From NCBI RefSeq assembly GCF_012027725.1, contig NZ_SJOU01000004.1:1-64000 (forward strand): DNA of 64,000 bases, in the 5' to 3' direction. Below, in pieces: positions 10,189 through 20,139 of this stretch (the stretch's first letter is position 1; every line of letters begins with the position of its first letter). The stretch is from Olsenella sp. SW781 (GTDB lineage Bacteria; Actinomycetota; Coriobacteriia; Coriobacteriales; Atopobiaceae). Below the pieces are notes generated by a model, which was not told the DNA's origin, made no database searches, and saw nothing but the letters and a program-made list of their open reading frames with translations. The translations under genes and the position numbers were made by a program.

Positions 10189-10281
10189 CGTGCAAAGGGG
10201 ACCGTGCAAAGGGGACAGGCACTTTCGCACGGGTTCACCGTGCGAAAGTGCCTGTCCCCTTTGCACGGTCCCCTTTGCACG
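10189..10281. repeat. REP-like palindrome with 44-bp perfect arms
   Basis: Arms at 10189-10232 and 10238-10281 are perfect inverted repeats around the 5-base loop GTTCA. The core GTGCAAAGGGGACAG matches the element at 793-876. Two positions differ (T to G and T to C), and each change is mirrored in the other arm. An extra GTGCAAAG unit is duplicated at the outer ends. It follows the histidine phosphatase gene and may end its transcript. Confidence 0.88.
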
Positions 10282-10298
10282 GCCGCACGCCGTTCGTG

Positions 10299-10323
10299 GG
10301 TGGATACGCCCGGCAGCGCGGAA
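10299..10323 (+). promoter_or_regulatory. Conserved box upstream of the rplC promoter
   Basis: TGGATACGCCCGGCAGCG matches the boxes at 5023 and 12161 at most positions. It lies about 45 bases upstream of the candidate rplC promoter. Confidence 0.38.
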
Positions 10324-10366
10324 AATCAAGCCCCAGCTCAGAGCCCACAAAACTTTTGCGGAGACA

Positions 10367-10395
10367 TTGTGAATTCGTGTATGCCCGTGTAGACT
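10367..10395 (+). promoter_or_regulatory. Promoter of the rplC (S10) cluster
   Basis: TTGTGA at 10367-10372 and TAGACT at 10390-10395 are separated by exactly 17 bases. A leader of about 120 bases precedes rplC, long enough for the autogenous control known in other S10 operons. Confidence 0.6.
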
Positions 10396-10522
10396 AGACA
10401 GGCTGCGCTAATGGGGAGAGGTGTGCCTCGAACCGGGGTGCGGCAGATACAGGACGTGGTCCGCTGGGGAGGGGCAAAGGGTGCCCCACAGGTCCCATGA
10501 CCACCGAAGGTTAGGAAAGAGC

Positions 10523-11143
10523 ATGGTCAGCACGATCCTTGGCCGCAAGCTTGGGATGACGCAGATCTGGGACGAGAACGACAACGTCGTGCCCGTCACC
10601 GTCATCCAGGCTGGCCCCTGCACTGTCTCGCAGGTCAAGACGAAGGCGACCGACGGCTACGACGCCGTCCAGATCGGCTTCGGAGACATCTCCGCCAAGC
10701 ACGTCAACAAGCCCATGGCCGGCCACTTCAAGGCCGCCGGCGTCGAGCCGATGCGCTACCTGCGCGAGGTCCGCGTCGAGAACGGCGAGGAGCACAAGAC
10801 CGGCGACGTCGTCACCGTCGCTGACTTCGCCGAGGTCAAGGCTGTCGACGTCATCGGCACCTCCAAGGGCAAGGGCTTCCAGGGCACCATCAAGCGCTGG
10901 AACTTCTCCCGCGGCCCCATGACCCACGGCTCCCGCAACCAGCGCCGCCCGGGCTCCATCGGCCAGTGCGCCTACCCCGCGCGCGTCCGCAAGGGCCTGC
11001 ACATGTACGGCCACATGGGCGACGAGCGCGTGACGGTCAAGAACCTCAAGCTCGTCCGCGTTGACGCCGAGCAGAACCTCATGCTCGTCAAGGGCGCTGT
11101 CCCCGGCGGCAAGAACGCTCTCGTCCAGGTCCGCATGGCCTAA
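10523..11143 (+). CDS. rplC: 50S ribosomal protein L3
   Basis: This 206-residue L3 begins MVSTILGRKLGMTQIW, the typical bacterial N-terminus. The ATG at 10523 follows TTAGGAAAGAGC. L3 is a primary 23S rRNA binder near the peptidyl transferase centre. Upstream in-frame codons encode no L3-like sequence. It heads the S10 cluster here because rpsJ has moved. The gap to rplD is 37 bases. Confidence 0.97.
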   Translation: MVSTILGRKLGMTQIWDENDNVVPVTVIQAGPCTVSQVKTKATDGYDAVQIGFGDISAKHVNKPMAGHFKAAGVEPMRYLREVRVENGEEHKTGDVVTVADFAEVKAVDVIGTSKGKGFQGTIKRWNFSRGPMTHGSRNQRRPGSIGQCAYPARVRKGLHMYGHMGDERVTVKNLKLVRVDAEQNLMLVKGAVPGGKNALVQVRMA

Positions 11144-11180
11144 GTGCCAGGAAATCTCTTAGGCTAACAAGGAGGACAGA

Positions 11181-11807
11181 ATGTCCAAGTACGCAATCAA
11201 GAACGCCGAGGGGGCCCAGGTCGCTGAGGCCGAGCTCGCCGACGGCGTCTTCGGCATCGAGCCGAACATCCCCGTCATCCACCAGGTCGTGGTGTGCCAG
11301 GACAGCTGCGCCCGCCAGGGCACCCACTCCGTGAAGAACCGTCACGAGGTCTCCGGCGGCGGCGCCAAGCCCTACCGCCAGAAGGGCACCGGCCGTGCCC
11401 GCCAGGGCTCCACGCGCGCCGCGCAGTGGACCGGCGGCGGCGTCGTCTTCGGCCCCACCCCGCGCACCCACAACAAGCGCATCAACAGCAAGATGGTCAA
11501 GCTCGCCATGCGCTCCGTGCTCTCCGGTAAGGTCGCCGACAGCGAGCTCGTCCTCGTCGACGCCCTCTCCTTCGAGAAGCCGTCCACGAAGCAGGCCAAG
11601 GCCCTTCTCGCCAGCCTCGGCATCGAGGGCAAGCGCGTGACCGTCGTCGTCTCCGACGATGACGTCAACACCTACCTCTCGTTCCGCAACCTCCAGCAGG
11701 TCAACGTCATCGGCATGTCCGAGGCCACGACCCGCAACCTCATCGACAACGGCGCCCTCGTCATGACCGCCGACATCGCGAAGCAGTTCGAGGAGGTGCT
11801 CGCATAA
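11181..11807 (+). CDS. rplD: 50S ribosomal protein L4
   Basis: This 208-residue L4 has the exit-tunnel loop region [20 protein letters not shown]. In E. coli L4 represses its own S10 operon. The ATG follows AAGGAGGACAGA. Its stop overlaps the rplW start by one base (TAATG), showing coupling. Confidence 0.97.
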   Translation: MSKYAIKNAEGAQVAEAELADGVFGIEPNIPVIHQVVVCQDSCARQGTHSVKNRHEVSGGGAKPYRQKGTGRARQGSTRAAQWTGGGVVFGPTPRTHNKRINSKMVKLAMRSVLSGKVADSELVLVDALSFEKPSTKQAKALLASLGIEGKRVTVVVSDDDVNTYLSFRNLQQVNVIGMSEATTRNLIDNGALVMTADIAKQFEEVLA

Positions 11808-12109
11808 TGAACTCCGCCTACGACGTGATCATCCGCCCGATCGTCTCCGAGCGTTCCTTTGACCTCATGGAGCAGGGCAAGTACACCTTCGAGGTGGTCA
11901 AGGCCGCTCCCAAGGAGGAGATTGCCGCCGCCATCGAGAAGCTCTTCGGCGTCCACGTGGTGAAGGTCAACACCATGAACGTCTCCGGCAAGAAGAAGCG
12001 CGTCCGCTATCAGACCCCCGGCACCACGCGCTCCTGGAAGAAGGCCGTCGTGACCCTCGCCGCCGGCGAGACGATCGAGATCTTCGGCAGCCAGCAGGCC
12101 GCCGAGTAG
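11807..12109 (+). CDS. rplW: 50S ribosomal protein L23
   Basis: This 100-residue L23 lies at the tunnel exit, where it docks trigger factor and SRP. It starts [17 protein letters not shown], a standard L23 opening. It overlaps rplD by one base. It is followed by a terminator-like hairpin and a 137-base gap before rplB, which is unusual inside this operon. Confidence 0.97.
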   Translation: MNSAYDVIIRPIVSERSFDLMEQGKYTFEVVKAAPKEEIAAAIEKLFGVHVVKVNTMNVSGKKKRVRYQTPGTTRSWKKAVVTLAAGETIEIFGSQQAAE

Positions 12110-12118
12110 GTCAGCACC

Positions 12119-12150
12119 CCGCCCGAGCCCCCAAGGGGGCCGGGCTTTTG
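12119..12150 (+). terminator. Intra-operon terminator or attenuator after rplW
   Basis: GCCCGAGCCCCC pairs with GGGGGCCGGGC and is followed by TTTTGTG. This is a good rho-independent terminator between two co-oriented ribosomal genes. It probably attenuates, or ends, the rplC-rplD-rplW transcript. Confidence 0.65.
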
Positions 12151-12160
12151 TGCCCCGCGC

Positions 12161-12185
12161 GATGGATACGCGCGGAACCGTGGTA
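12161..12185 (+). promoter_or_regulatory. Conserved box upstream of rplB
   Basis: ATGGATACGCGCGGAACCGT matches the rpsL-upstream box at about 20 of 22 positions. It follows a terminator and lies about 62 bases before rplB. This is consistent with a new promoter region here, though no clear -35/-10 pair is seen. Confidence 0.42.
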
Positions 12186-12246
12186 ATCCGGTGTCGGCCG
12201 CCAATCCCTGAGCGGTCGGCCAACGGAAGAAGAAGGGAAAGAGTCA

Positions 12247-13083
<837 letters not shown>

Positions 13084-13113
13084 TCGCAACACGAGTAGTA
13101 GGAGATAGAAAGC

Positions 13114-13374
13114 ATGAGCAGAAGTCTCAAGAAGGGCCCGTTCGTGGAGACTCGCCTCCTCGCGCGTGTCGCCGCTCAGAACGAGGCCGGCACCAAGGAG
13201 GTCATCAAGACCTGGTCGCGCTCCTCGACCATCTTCCCCGAGATGGTCGGTCACACGATCGCCGTTCACGACGGCCGCAAGCACGTGCCCGTGTACGTCA
13301 CCGAGTCCATGGTCGGGCACAAGCTGGGCGAGTTCGCCCCCACCCGCACGTTCCGTGGCCACAAGGAAAAGTAG
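13114..13374 (+). CDS. rpsS: 30S ribosomal protein S19
   Basis: This 86-residue S19 begins [12 protein letters not shown], the family hallmark, and has HNG-region residues [19 protein letters not shown]. It binds the 30S head near S13. A TAGGAGATAGAAAGC site precedes the ATG. The next gene, rplV, is 16 bases away. Confidence 0.97.
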   Translation: MSRSLKKGPFVETRLLARVAAQNEAGTKEVIKTWSRSSTIFPEMVGHTIAVHDGRKHVPVYVTESMVGHKLGEFAPTRTFRGHKEK

Positions 13375-13390
13375 GGGGTAGGGAAACAAC

Positions 13391-13753
13391 ATGCCTCAGA
13401 ACACCAACACCAACGAGGTTCGCGCGACGGCCAAGTACGTCCGCGTCGCCCCTCGCAAGGCCCGCGCCGTCGTCTCGCTGATTCGCGACCTCCCCGTCGA
13501 GAAGGCCCTCGAGGTCCTGCAGTTCTCGACCCGCGCCGCCTCCGTGGACGTGGCCAAGGTCCTGCGCTCCGCGATTGCCAACGCCGAGAACAACAACGGC
13601 CTGCGCGGCGACAACCTCTACGTGAAGCTCGCCTACGTTGACGAGGGCCCCACCCTCAAGCGCATCCGTCCGCGCGCCAAGGGCTCTGCCTCTCGCATCA
13701 ACAAGCGCATGAGCCACATCACCGTCGTCGTCGCTCCTCGAAAGGAGGCGTAG
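13391..13753 (+). CDS. rplV: 50S ribosomal protein L22
   Basis: This 120-residue L22 has the tunnel-lining hairpin around [18 protein letters not shown]. Deletions in this loop cause macrolide resistance in other species; none is seen here. The N-terminus is extended by about ten Asn/Thr-rich residues. rpsC begins 7 bases after the stop. Confidence 0.97.
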   Translation: MPQNTNTNEVRATAKYVRVAPRKARAVVSLIRDLPVEKALEVLQFSTRAASVDVAKVLRSAIANAENNNGLRGDNLYVKLAYVDEGPTLKRIRPRAKGSASRINKRMSHITVVVAPRKEA

Positions 13754-13760
13754 GGAAAGC

Positions 13761-14470
<710 letters not shown>

Positions 14471-14471
<1 letters not shown>

Positions 14472-14896
14472 TGCTCGCACCTAAGCGCGTTCTTCACCGC
14501 AAGGTCCAGCGTGGCTCCATGAAGGGTCACGCCAAGGGCAACACCCAGCTGCACTTTGGCTCCTATGGCATCCAGGCCCTCGAGGCCCACTGGATCACCA
14601 ACCGTCAGATCGAGGCCTGCCGTGTCGCCATGACCCGCTACATGAAGCGTGGCGGCAAGGTCTGGATCACGATCTTCCCGGACAAGCCCATCACCAAGAA
14701 GCCCGCCGAGACCCGCATGGGCTCGGGCAAGGGCAACCCCGAGGAGTGGGTGGCCGTCGTCAAGCCGGGCCGCATCATGTTCGAGATTGATGGCGTGTCC
14801 GACGAGGTGGCTCGCGAGGCTCTCCGTCTGGCCCAGCACAAGCTGCCGATCAAGACCAAGATCGTCGCCCGCACCGACCAGGACGGGGAGGAATAG
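14471..14896 (+). CDS. rplP: 50S ribosomal protein L16
   Basis: This 141-residue L16 begins [15 protein letters not shown] and has the conserved [17 protein letters not shown] stretch. It helps position tRNA at the A site. It overlaps rpsC by one base and is followed by rpmC after 3 bases. Confidence 0.97.
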
Positions 14897-14899
14897 GCA

Positions 14900-15115
14900 A
14901 TGAAGTACACCGACATCAAGGCCATGAGCGACGACGAGCTCGCCAAGAAGCTGGAGGAGGGCCGCGCCGAGCTGTTCAACCTCCGCTTCCAGATGGCCAC
15001 GAGCCAGCTTGACAACACGGCCCGCGTCAAGACCGTGAAGAAGGACATCGCGCGCGTCCTCACCGAGCAGCGCGCCCGCCAGATCGCGGCTGAGAAGTCC
15101 GCCGCGCAGAACTAG
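14900..15115 (+). CDS. rpmC: 50S ribosomal protein L29
   Basis: This 71-residue helical protein has the L29 core [20 protein letters not shown]. It sits near the tunnel exit beside L23. GGGGAGGAATAGGCA supplies its ribosome-binding site inside the 3' end of rplP. Confidence 0.95.
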   Translation: MKYTDIKAMSDDELAKKLEEGRAELFNLRFQMATSQLDNTARVKTVKKDIARVLTEQRARQIAAEKSAAQN

Positions 15116-15132
15116 ATCGCAGGAGAATGACT

Positions 15133-15399
15133 ATGGCTGAGACCGAGAAGAGGAACGCGCGCAAGGTCGTCACCGGGACGGTCGTCTCCATCTCTGGCGA
15201 CAAGTCCATCACGGTGAAGATCGACTACCGCAAGCGTCACCCCAAGTACGGCAAGATGATGACCATCTCCAAGAAGCTCCACGCTCACGACGAGAAGAAC
15301 GAGTGCGGCGTCGGCGACACCGTCACCGTCATGGAGACTCGTCCGCTTTCCAAGACCAAGCGTTGGCGTCTCGTGGAGATCGTCGAGCGCGCCAAGTAA
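15133..15399 (+). CDS. rpsQ: 30S ribosomal protein S17
   Basis: This 88-residue OB-fold S17 has the segment [20 protein letters not shown]. Two ATGs compete. The one at 15127 is only one base from the AGGAG site, so 15133 ([11 protein letters not shown]) is chosen. A 79-base gap with a hairpin separates it from rplN. Confidence 0.95.
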   Translation: MAETEKRNARKVVTGTVVSISGDKSITVKIDYRKRHPKYGKMMTISKKLHAHDEKNECGVGDTVTVMETRPLSKTKRWRLVEIVERAK

Positions 15400-15412
15400 G
15401 TATCAGTGACGA

Positions 15413-15458
15413 GCCCTGCCCACGTGCGTCGCACGTAAGGACGCACCTCTGGGCGGGC
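15413..15458 (+). other. Hairpin between rpsQ and rplN
   Basis: GCCCTGCCCACGTGCGT can pair with ACGCACCTCTGGGCGGGC, with a small inner palindrome (CGTGCGTCGCACG). There is no U-tract. It may be a processing or regulatory structure within the operon transcript. Confidence 0.45.
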
Positions 15459-15478
15459 ACACGTTCGGAGGAACACCA

Positions 15479-15847
15479 ATGATTCAGATGGAGACCATGC
15501 TCAACGTCGCTGACAACAGCGGCGCTCGACGCGTGAAGTGCGTCAAGGTCCTCGGTGGCTCCAAGCGTCGCTACGCCGGCCTGGCCGACGTCATCATCGG
15601 CGCCGTGCAGGAGGCTACCCCGGGCGGTTCCGTGAAGAAGGGCGACATCGTCCGCTGCGTCATCGTGCGCACGGTCAAGGAGACCCGTCGCAAGGACGGC
15701 AGCTACATCCGCTTCGACCAGAACGCCTGCGTCCTGGTCAACAAGGATGGCGAGCCCAAGGGCACCCGTATCTTCGGGCCCGTCGCCCGCGAGCTGCGCG
15801 ACCACAAGTACATGAAGATCGTCTCGCTCGCGCCTGAGACGCTCTAG
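15479..15847 (+). CDS. rplN: 50S ribosomal protein L14
   Basis: This 122-residue L14 begins [19 protein letters not shown] and has the family's exact typical length. It lies at the subunit interface and binds the silencing factor RsfS. TTCGGAGGAACACCA precedes the ATG. rplX starts 13 bases after the stop. Confidence 0.97.
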   Translation: MIQMETMLNVADNSGARRVKCVKVLGGSKRRYAGLADVIIGAVQEATPGGSVKKGDIVRCVIVRTVKETRRKDGSYIRFDQNACVLVNKDGEPKGTRIFGPVARELRDHKYMKIVSLAPETL

Positions 15848-15860
15848 GGAGTGAGGACGA

Positions 15861-16178
15861 ATGGCTAAGATGCATGTGAAGAAGGGCGACAAGGTCGTCG
15901 TCCTCTCCGGTAAGGACAAGGGCAAGGAGGGCGAGATCCTCCGCGCCAAGCCCGCCGAGGGCAAGGTCATCGTTGAGGGCGTCGCCATGGTCAAGAAGGC
16001 CGTGCGCCCCAACGCCCAGAACCAGCAGGGCGGCATCATCGAGCAGGAGGCCGCGATCGACGCCTCCAACGTCATGCTCATCTGCCCGAGCTGCGGCAAG
16101 CCCACGCGCGTCGGTCACGACGTGAACGACGAGGGCAAGAAGGTCCGCGTGTGCAAGAAGTGCGGCGCCAAGTTCTAA
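15861..16178 (+). CDS. rplX: 50S ribosomal protein L24
   Basis: This 105-residue L24 has an N-terminal KOW motif ([17 protein letters not shown]). Its C-terminus has two CxxC pairs (CPSCGKP and CKKCGAKF) that probably bind zinc. L24 initiates 50S assembly. Normally rplE follows at once. Here a terminator-like hairpin and 941 bases of palindrome-rich DNA intervene. Confidence 0.96.
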   Translation: MAKMHVKKGDKVVVLSGKDKGKEGEILRAKPAEGKVIVEGVAMVKKAVRPNAQNQQGGIIEQEAAIDASNVMLICPSCGKPTRVGHDVNDEGKKVRVCKKCGAKF

Positions 16179-16200
16179 GGGACTGACGACGCTCTGCCCG

Positions 16201-16266
16201 GGAGGCCCCGGTTTTCCTCCGAGAAGTGCGCTTTGCGGAACTTCTCTCCGGAAAACCGGGGCCTCC
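16201..16266 (+). terminator. Compound hairpin after rplX
   Basis: GGAGGCCCCGGTTTTCC at 16201-16217 pairs perfectly with 16250-16266, enclosing an inner stem GAGAAGT/ACTTCTC. The inner part matches the hairpin after rpsJ almost base for base. It probably ends the first half of the spc transcript. Confidence 0.65.
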
Positions 16267-16339
16267 TTGCATGCAGTTTCAGGCTCAGGTCCTTAGAACT
16301 TGGCGTCGCCCTGGTCTGTGCTCCGTCTGGGGGCGTGTA

Positions 16340-16861
16340 CTCAGATGTGGATTTGAGTACTGACAGATACTCAGATTCGCATCTGAGCGACTGCTCGGCG
16401 GAACGGTCCTGCGGAAACGTGTCATCGCGTGCGGCGGGCCGCGGCCGCTGATACTCAAATCCGGATTTGAGCGCAGCGGCATGCTCAGTTCCGGAAATGA
16501 GCAACGCCCCATGCTCAAATCCGTATCTGAGCGCCTGGCGGAGGAGCCATATAGCCTGGCGCGCAACGACAACCTGCGGGGTTGCGCAGCCTGCGCGCCC
16601 GTGGCGCCGGCACGCGGACCCTCAAGCCCCCGCCCGCGCACTCAAATCCGGATTTGCGTGCCAGCCCGTGCTCAGATGCGGAATTGAGTGAGGGGTGATG
16701 CTCAAATCCGGAACTGAGCGACTGCTCGGCGGAACGGTCCTGCGGAAACGTGTTATCGCGCGCGACGGGCCGTGGCAGCTGATACTCAAATCCGGATTTG
16801 AGTAGGGGGTGGCACTCAGATGCGGAACTGAGCGAGGCCGATGCTCGGAAGCGCATCTGAG
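16340..16861. repeat. Phased array of eleven 18-bp palindromes
   Basis: Eleven copies of an 18-bp palindrome, consensus CTCARATCCGGATYTGAG, start at 16340, 16370, 16454, 16484, 16514, 16641, 16671, 16701, 16785, 16815 and 16844. Most neighbours are 30 bp apart (one is 29); two steps are 84 bp and one is 127 bp. The spacer DNA after the copies at 16370 and 16701 is itself duplicated nearly intact over about 66 bases. No convincing gene is present. The array separates rplX from rplE. It looks like a multi-operator protein-binding region rather than a CRISPR, since there are no cas genes and the spacers are only 12 bp. Confidence 0.85.
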
Positions 16862-16984
16862 TAGCGAGAAGGACGTTCGAGAAGAACGGGCGAGAAGGAC
16901 GTGCCGCCGAGCGGGGTGGCCGAGAGTGAATGTGCATAAACGGTGCGTCGTTCTTCTCGGTTTTCCTTTTGTGGAGAAAGGGCG

Positions 16985-16990
16985 TATTAT
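16985..16990 (+). promoter_or_regulatory. Possible -10 element for the rplE-led unit
   Basis: TATTAT stands out in very GC-rich DNA 130 bases before rplE. The matching -35 region 17 bases upstream is poor (TTTCCT). A promoter is expected here because rplX is followed by a terminator-like hairpin, but the exact site is uncertain. Confidence 0.33.
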
Positions 16991-17119
16991 GTTTCCTTGC
17001 GTCTCTGGGTAGGGAGGATTCTGTCCAGTGCGCATGACAAGGCTCCCGGCCCCGCCAAGGCAGGGAGGTACGAGGTTGGAAACCCCGTGCTGAGAACCCC
17101 AAGAGTTGAAGGAGTGGAC

Positions 17120-17677
17120 ATGGCAGACAAGTACGTACCGCGTCTCAAGGAGCAGTACTTCGCCACCGTGCGTGACGAGCTCCAGAAGCAGTTCGGCTAC
17201 AAGAACGTGCACCAGATTCCGAAGATCGAGAAGATCGTCGTGAACATGGGCGTCGGCGAGGCCGCCACGGACGCCAAGGCCATCGACGGTGCTGTCGCTG
17301 ACCTGCGCGCCATCACGGGCCAGCAGCCCCTCGTGACCCACGCCCGCAAGTCCATCGCGACCTTCCACCTGCGCGCCGGCATGCCGATCGGCGCCAAGGT
17401 CACCCTGCGCGGCGACCGCATGTGGGAGTTCTTCGATCGTCTCATCTCCATCGCCATCCCGCGCATCCGCGACTTCCGCGGCATCTCCCCGAAGAGCTTC
17501 GACGGCCGTGGCAACTTCTCCATGGGCGTCACCGAGCAGCTCATCTTCCCGGAGATCGACTTCGACAAGATCGACCACACCCGCGGCATGGACATCACCA
17601 TCGTGACCACCGCCCAGACCGACGAGGAGGGCAAGGCGCTGCTCAAGGCCTTCCACTTCCCGTTCAAGGCTGAGTAG
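17120..17677 (+). CDS. rplE: 50S ribosomal protein L5
   Basis: This 185-residue L5 has the signature [15 protein letters not shown] and the 5S rRNA-binding region. The ATG at 17120 follows GTTGAAGGAGTGGAC. An open frame continues upstream to 16943 but encodes nothing L5-like. It opens the second half of the spc cluster after the palindrome array. Confidence 0.96.
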   Translation: MADKYVPRLKEQYFATVRDELQKQFGYKNVHQIPKIEKIVVNMGVGEAATDAKAIDGAVADLRAITGQQPLVTHARKSIATFHLRAGMPIGAKVTLRGDRMWEFFDRLISIAIPRIRDFRGISPKSFDGRGNFSMGVTEQLIFPEIDFDKIDHTRGMDITIVTTAQTDEEGKALLKAFHFPFKAE

Positions 17678-17693
17678 GTCAAATACCGACAAA

Positions 17694-17718
17694 GGCGTCC
17701 CGGCGCGGCCGGGGCGCC
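17694..17718 (+). other. GC hairpin between rplE and rpsZ
   Basis: GGCGTCCCGGC pairs with GCCGGGGCGCC around a 3-base loop in the 64-base gap. There is no U-tract. It may be an attenuator or an RNA-stability element. Confidence 0.4.
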
Positions 17719-17741
17719 CGGATTGCAATGAAGGAGGATTT

Positions 17742-17927
17742 GTGGCTAAGACATCGATGATCGTCAAGGCTCAGCGCGAGCCGAAGTTCTCGACGCGCAA
17801 GCAGAACCGCTGCCAGCGTTGTGGGCGTCCCCACTCCGTCTATCGCAAGTTCGGCCTCTGCCGCGTCTGCTTCCGCGAGCTTGCGAGCAAGGGCGAGCTT
17901 CCCGGCGTCCGCAAGGCGAGCTGGTAG
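17742..17927 (+). CDS. rpsZ: 30S ribosomal protein S14, zinc-binding (type Z)
   Basis: This 61-residue S14 is the short zinc form, with CxxC pairs in [10 protein letters not shown] and GLCRVCFRE. It starts with GTG after AAGGAGGATTT. The zinc form is one marker for the actinobacterial/firmicute type. Its position between rplE and rpsH is standard. Confidence 0.95.
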   Translation: MAKTSMIVKAQREPKFSTRKQNRCQRCGRPHSVYRKFGLCRVCFRELASKGELPGVRKASW

Positions 17928-18016
17928 GACCCCGGGGCTCTGGCGTCCAGGCGCTTGCGCCACGGGTGCGAGCGAACCGGACACGCAGGTTCATCATTAC
18001 CGAAGGAGAATGATCC

Positions 18017-18415
18017 ATGAAGATCACTGATCCCATTTCTGACATGCTGACGCGCATCCGCAACGCGAACGCCGCCAACAAGGCCGAGGTCTCCATGCCC
18101 TCGACCAAGGTGCTCGTCGAGATTGCCCGCGTCATCAGCGAGGAGGGATACATCGCCGGGTACGAGGTCGAGGACACGGCCCCGCAGAAGACCCTCCACA
18201 TCACGCTCAAGTACGGCGCCCGTCACGCGAAGGTCATCCGTGGCATCCGCCGCATCTCCAAGCCCGGCCTGCGCATCTACTCCACCGCGGAGAAGCTCCC
18301 GCGCGTGCTCGGCGGCCTCGGCACCGCCGTCATCTCCACCTCCAAGGGCATGATGTGCGACCGCGACGCCCGCAAGCAGGGCATCGGCGGCGAGGTCATC
18401 GCCTACATCTGGTAA
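18017..18415 (+). CDS. rpsH: 30S ribosomal protein S8
   Basis: This 132-residue S8 begins MKITDPISDMLTRIRNAN and ends in the conserved GGEVIAYIW. S8 binds 16S helix 21 and in E. coli represses the spc operon. GAAGGAGAATGATCC precedes the ATG. An 89-base gap separates it from rpsZ. Confidence 0.97.
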   Translation: MKITDPISDMLTRIRNANAANKAEVSMPSTKVLVEIARVISEEGYIAGYEVEDTAPQKTLHITLKYGARHAKVIRGIRRISKPGLRIYSTAEKLPRVLGGLGTAVISTSKGMMCDRDARKQGIGGEVIAYIW

Positions 18416-18443
18416 CTCACGGCAGGAATGAAAGGAGACAACC

Positions 18444-18980
18444 GTGTCTCGTATTGGTAAGCAGCCTGTCCAGGTTCCCGCCGGAGTCACTGTGACAGTC
18501 AACGGCAGCACCGTCACCGTCAAGGGCGGCAAGGGCGAGCTCACCCGTACCTTCTCCGATCTCGTCGAGATCAAGGAGGAGGGCGAGGAGCTTCTCGTCG
18601 TCCGCGTGGACGAGTCCACCGCCTCCAACGCCCAGCAGGGCCTCACCCGCACCCTTCTCCACAACATGGTGATCGGCGTCTCCGAGGGCTTCGAGAAGAA
18701 GCTCGAGCTCACCGGCGTCGGCTACCGTGCCGCGCTCAAGGGCAAGGATCTTGACCTCTCGCTCGGCTACTCCCACCCGGTGGTCTACCCGGCCCCCGAG
18801 AACATCACCTTCGAGGTGCCCGACAACACCCACATCAACGTGAAGGGCATCTCCAAGGAGCAGGTCGGCCAGGTGGCCGCCGAGATCCGCATGAAGCGCC
18901 CGCCCGAGCCGTACAAGGGCAAGGGCATCCACTACGTGGGCGAGCACATCCGCAGGAAGCTCGGCAAGGCCGCCAAGTAG
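18444..18980 (+). CDS. rplF: 50S ribosomal protein L6
   Basis: This 178-residue L6 begins MSRIGKQPVQVPAGV and has the C-terminal motif PEPYKGKGIHY. It uses a GTG start after AAAGGAGACAACC. It lies near the GTPase centre. A small hairpin (arms CCATCACC/GGTGATGG, 19003-19024) lies in the gap to rplR. Confidence 0.97.
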   Translation: MSRIGKQPVQVPAGVTVTVNGSTVTVKGGKGELTRTFSDLVEIKEEGEELLVVRVDESTASNAQQGLTRTLLHNMVIGVSEGFEKKLELTGVGYRAALKGKDLDLSLGYSHPVVYPAPENITFEVPDNTHINVKGISKEQVGQVAAEIRMKRPPEPYKGKGIHYVGEHIRRKLGKAAK

Positions 18981-19042
18981 TCTTCGGCCAGGCAGCGAAA
19001 GACCATCACCCCGTCAGGTGATGGCACGTCTAAGGAGAAGGA

Positions 19043-19411
19043 ATGAACAAGCAGCAGGCGAAGAAGGCCGGTCTCAAGCGCCGCGAGCGCCGCGTCCGCG
19101 CCAAGATCTTCGGCACCGCTGAGCGTCCGCGCCTCAGCGTGCACCGCACCAACGCAAACATCTACGCTCAGGTCATCGACGACGCCGACGGCAAGACCAT
19201 CTGCTCTGCCTCGACCCTCGACCCCGAGTTCCGCGCCACGGGCAAGATCGGCTCCAACAAGGAGGCCGCTGAGTTCGTTGGTGAGCTCGTGGGCAAGCGT
19301 GCCGTCGAGAAGGGCGTCACCACGGTCACCTTCGACCGCGGTGGTCGCATCTATCACGGCCGTGTCAAGGCTCTGGCAGACGGTGCCCGCAACGCGGGCC
19401 TGAAGTTCTAG
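19043..19411 (+). CDS. rplR: 50S ribosomal protein L18
   Basis: This 122-residue L18 binds 5S rRNA and ends in the conserved [22 protein letters not shown] precedes the ATG. rpsE starts 9 bases after the stop. Confidence 0.97.
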   Translation: MNKQQAKKAGLKRRERRVRAKIFGTAERPRLSVHRTNANIYAQVIDDADGKTICSASTLDPEFRATGKIGSNKEAAEFVGELVGKRAVEKGVTTVTFDRGGRIYHGRVKALADGARNAGLKF

Positions 19412-19420
19412 GAGGATTCA

Positions 19421-19942
19421 ATGGCACGAGATCGTAAGCGCCAGCAGGACACGGATCTTCAGGAGCGCGTCGTCTACATCCACCGCGTCTCCAAGACCGT
19501 CAAGGGCGGCCGTCGCATGTCCCTCGTCGCCCTCGTGGCCGTCGGTGACGGCAAGGGCAACGTCGGCCTCGGCATGGGCAAGTCCGCCGAGGTGCCCCTG
19601 GCCATCCAGAAGGGCATCGAGGACGCCAAGAAGAACATGTTCCACGTGCCCGTAACCGAGCACGGCACCATCCCGCACACCGTCGAGGGCCACTACGGCG
19701 CCGGCCGCGTTCTCATCAAGCCGGCCATCGAGGGTACCGGCGTCATCGCCGGCGGCCCCGTCCGCCCGCTCTTCGAGCTCGCTGGCATCACCAACGTGCT
19801 CTCCAAGTCCCTCGGCACCAGCAACGCGATGAACATCATCAAGGCCGCCGCCGAGGGCCTCAAGGAGCTCTCCAGCCCCGAGCAGGCCGCCGAGCGCCGC
19901 GGCATGACCGTGGGCGAGATGTTTGTCGGGAAGGAGAACTAG
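19421..19942 (+). CDS. rpsE: 30S ribosomal protein S5
   Basis: This 173-residue S5 has the dsRNA-binding-like N-domain with the spectinomycin loop [12 protein letters not shown], which appears wild-type. S5 shapes the mRNA entry site. It is followed by rpmD after 2 bases. Confidence 0.97.
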   Translation: MARDRKRQQDTDLQERVVYIHRVSKTVKGGRRMSLVALVAVGDGKGNVGLGMGKSAEVPLAIQKGIEDAKKNMFHVPVTEHGTIPHTVEGHYGAGRVLIKPAIEGTGVIAGGPVRPLFELAGITNVLSKSLGTSNAMNIIKAAAEGLKELSSPEQAAERRGMTVGEMFVGKEN

Positions 19943-19944
19943 CG

Positions 19945-20130
19945 ATGGCTCAGTCCCTCAAGATCAAGCTCGTGCGCAGCGCCGTTGCCTCCGTCAAGAA
20001 GGACCAGACGGCCACCTGCCGCGCCCTCGGCCTCCGCAAGATCGGCGACGTCGTCGAGCAGCCGGACAACCCGAGCATTCGTGGAATGATCTTCAAGGTC
20101 AAGCACCTTGTCACCGTGGAAGAGAACTAG
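19945..20130 (+). CDS. rpmD: 50S ribosomal protein L30
   Basis: This 61-residue L30 has the usual core [19 protein letters not shown]. It has the normal bacterial length and its standard place between rpsE and rplO. Confidence 0.95.
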   Translation: MAQSLKIKLVRSAVASVKKDQTATCRALGLRKIGDVVEQPDNPSIRGMIFKVKHLVTVEEN

Positions 20131-20139
20131 GAGTCACTC

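Noticed and set aside
16340-16861. CRISPR array
   Set aside because: The repeats are 18-bp palindromes with 12-bp gaps at many steps, the gaps are not unique spacers (some are duplicated), and no cas genes are present.
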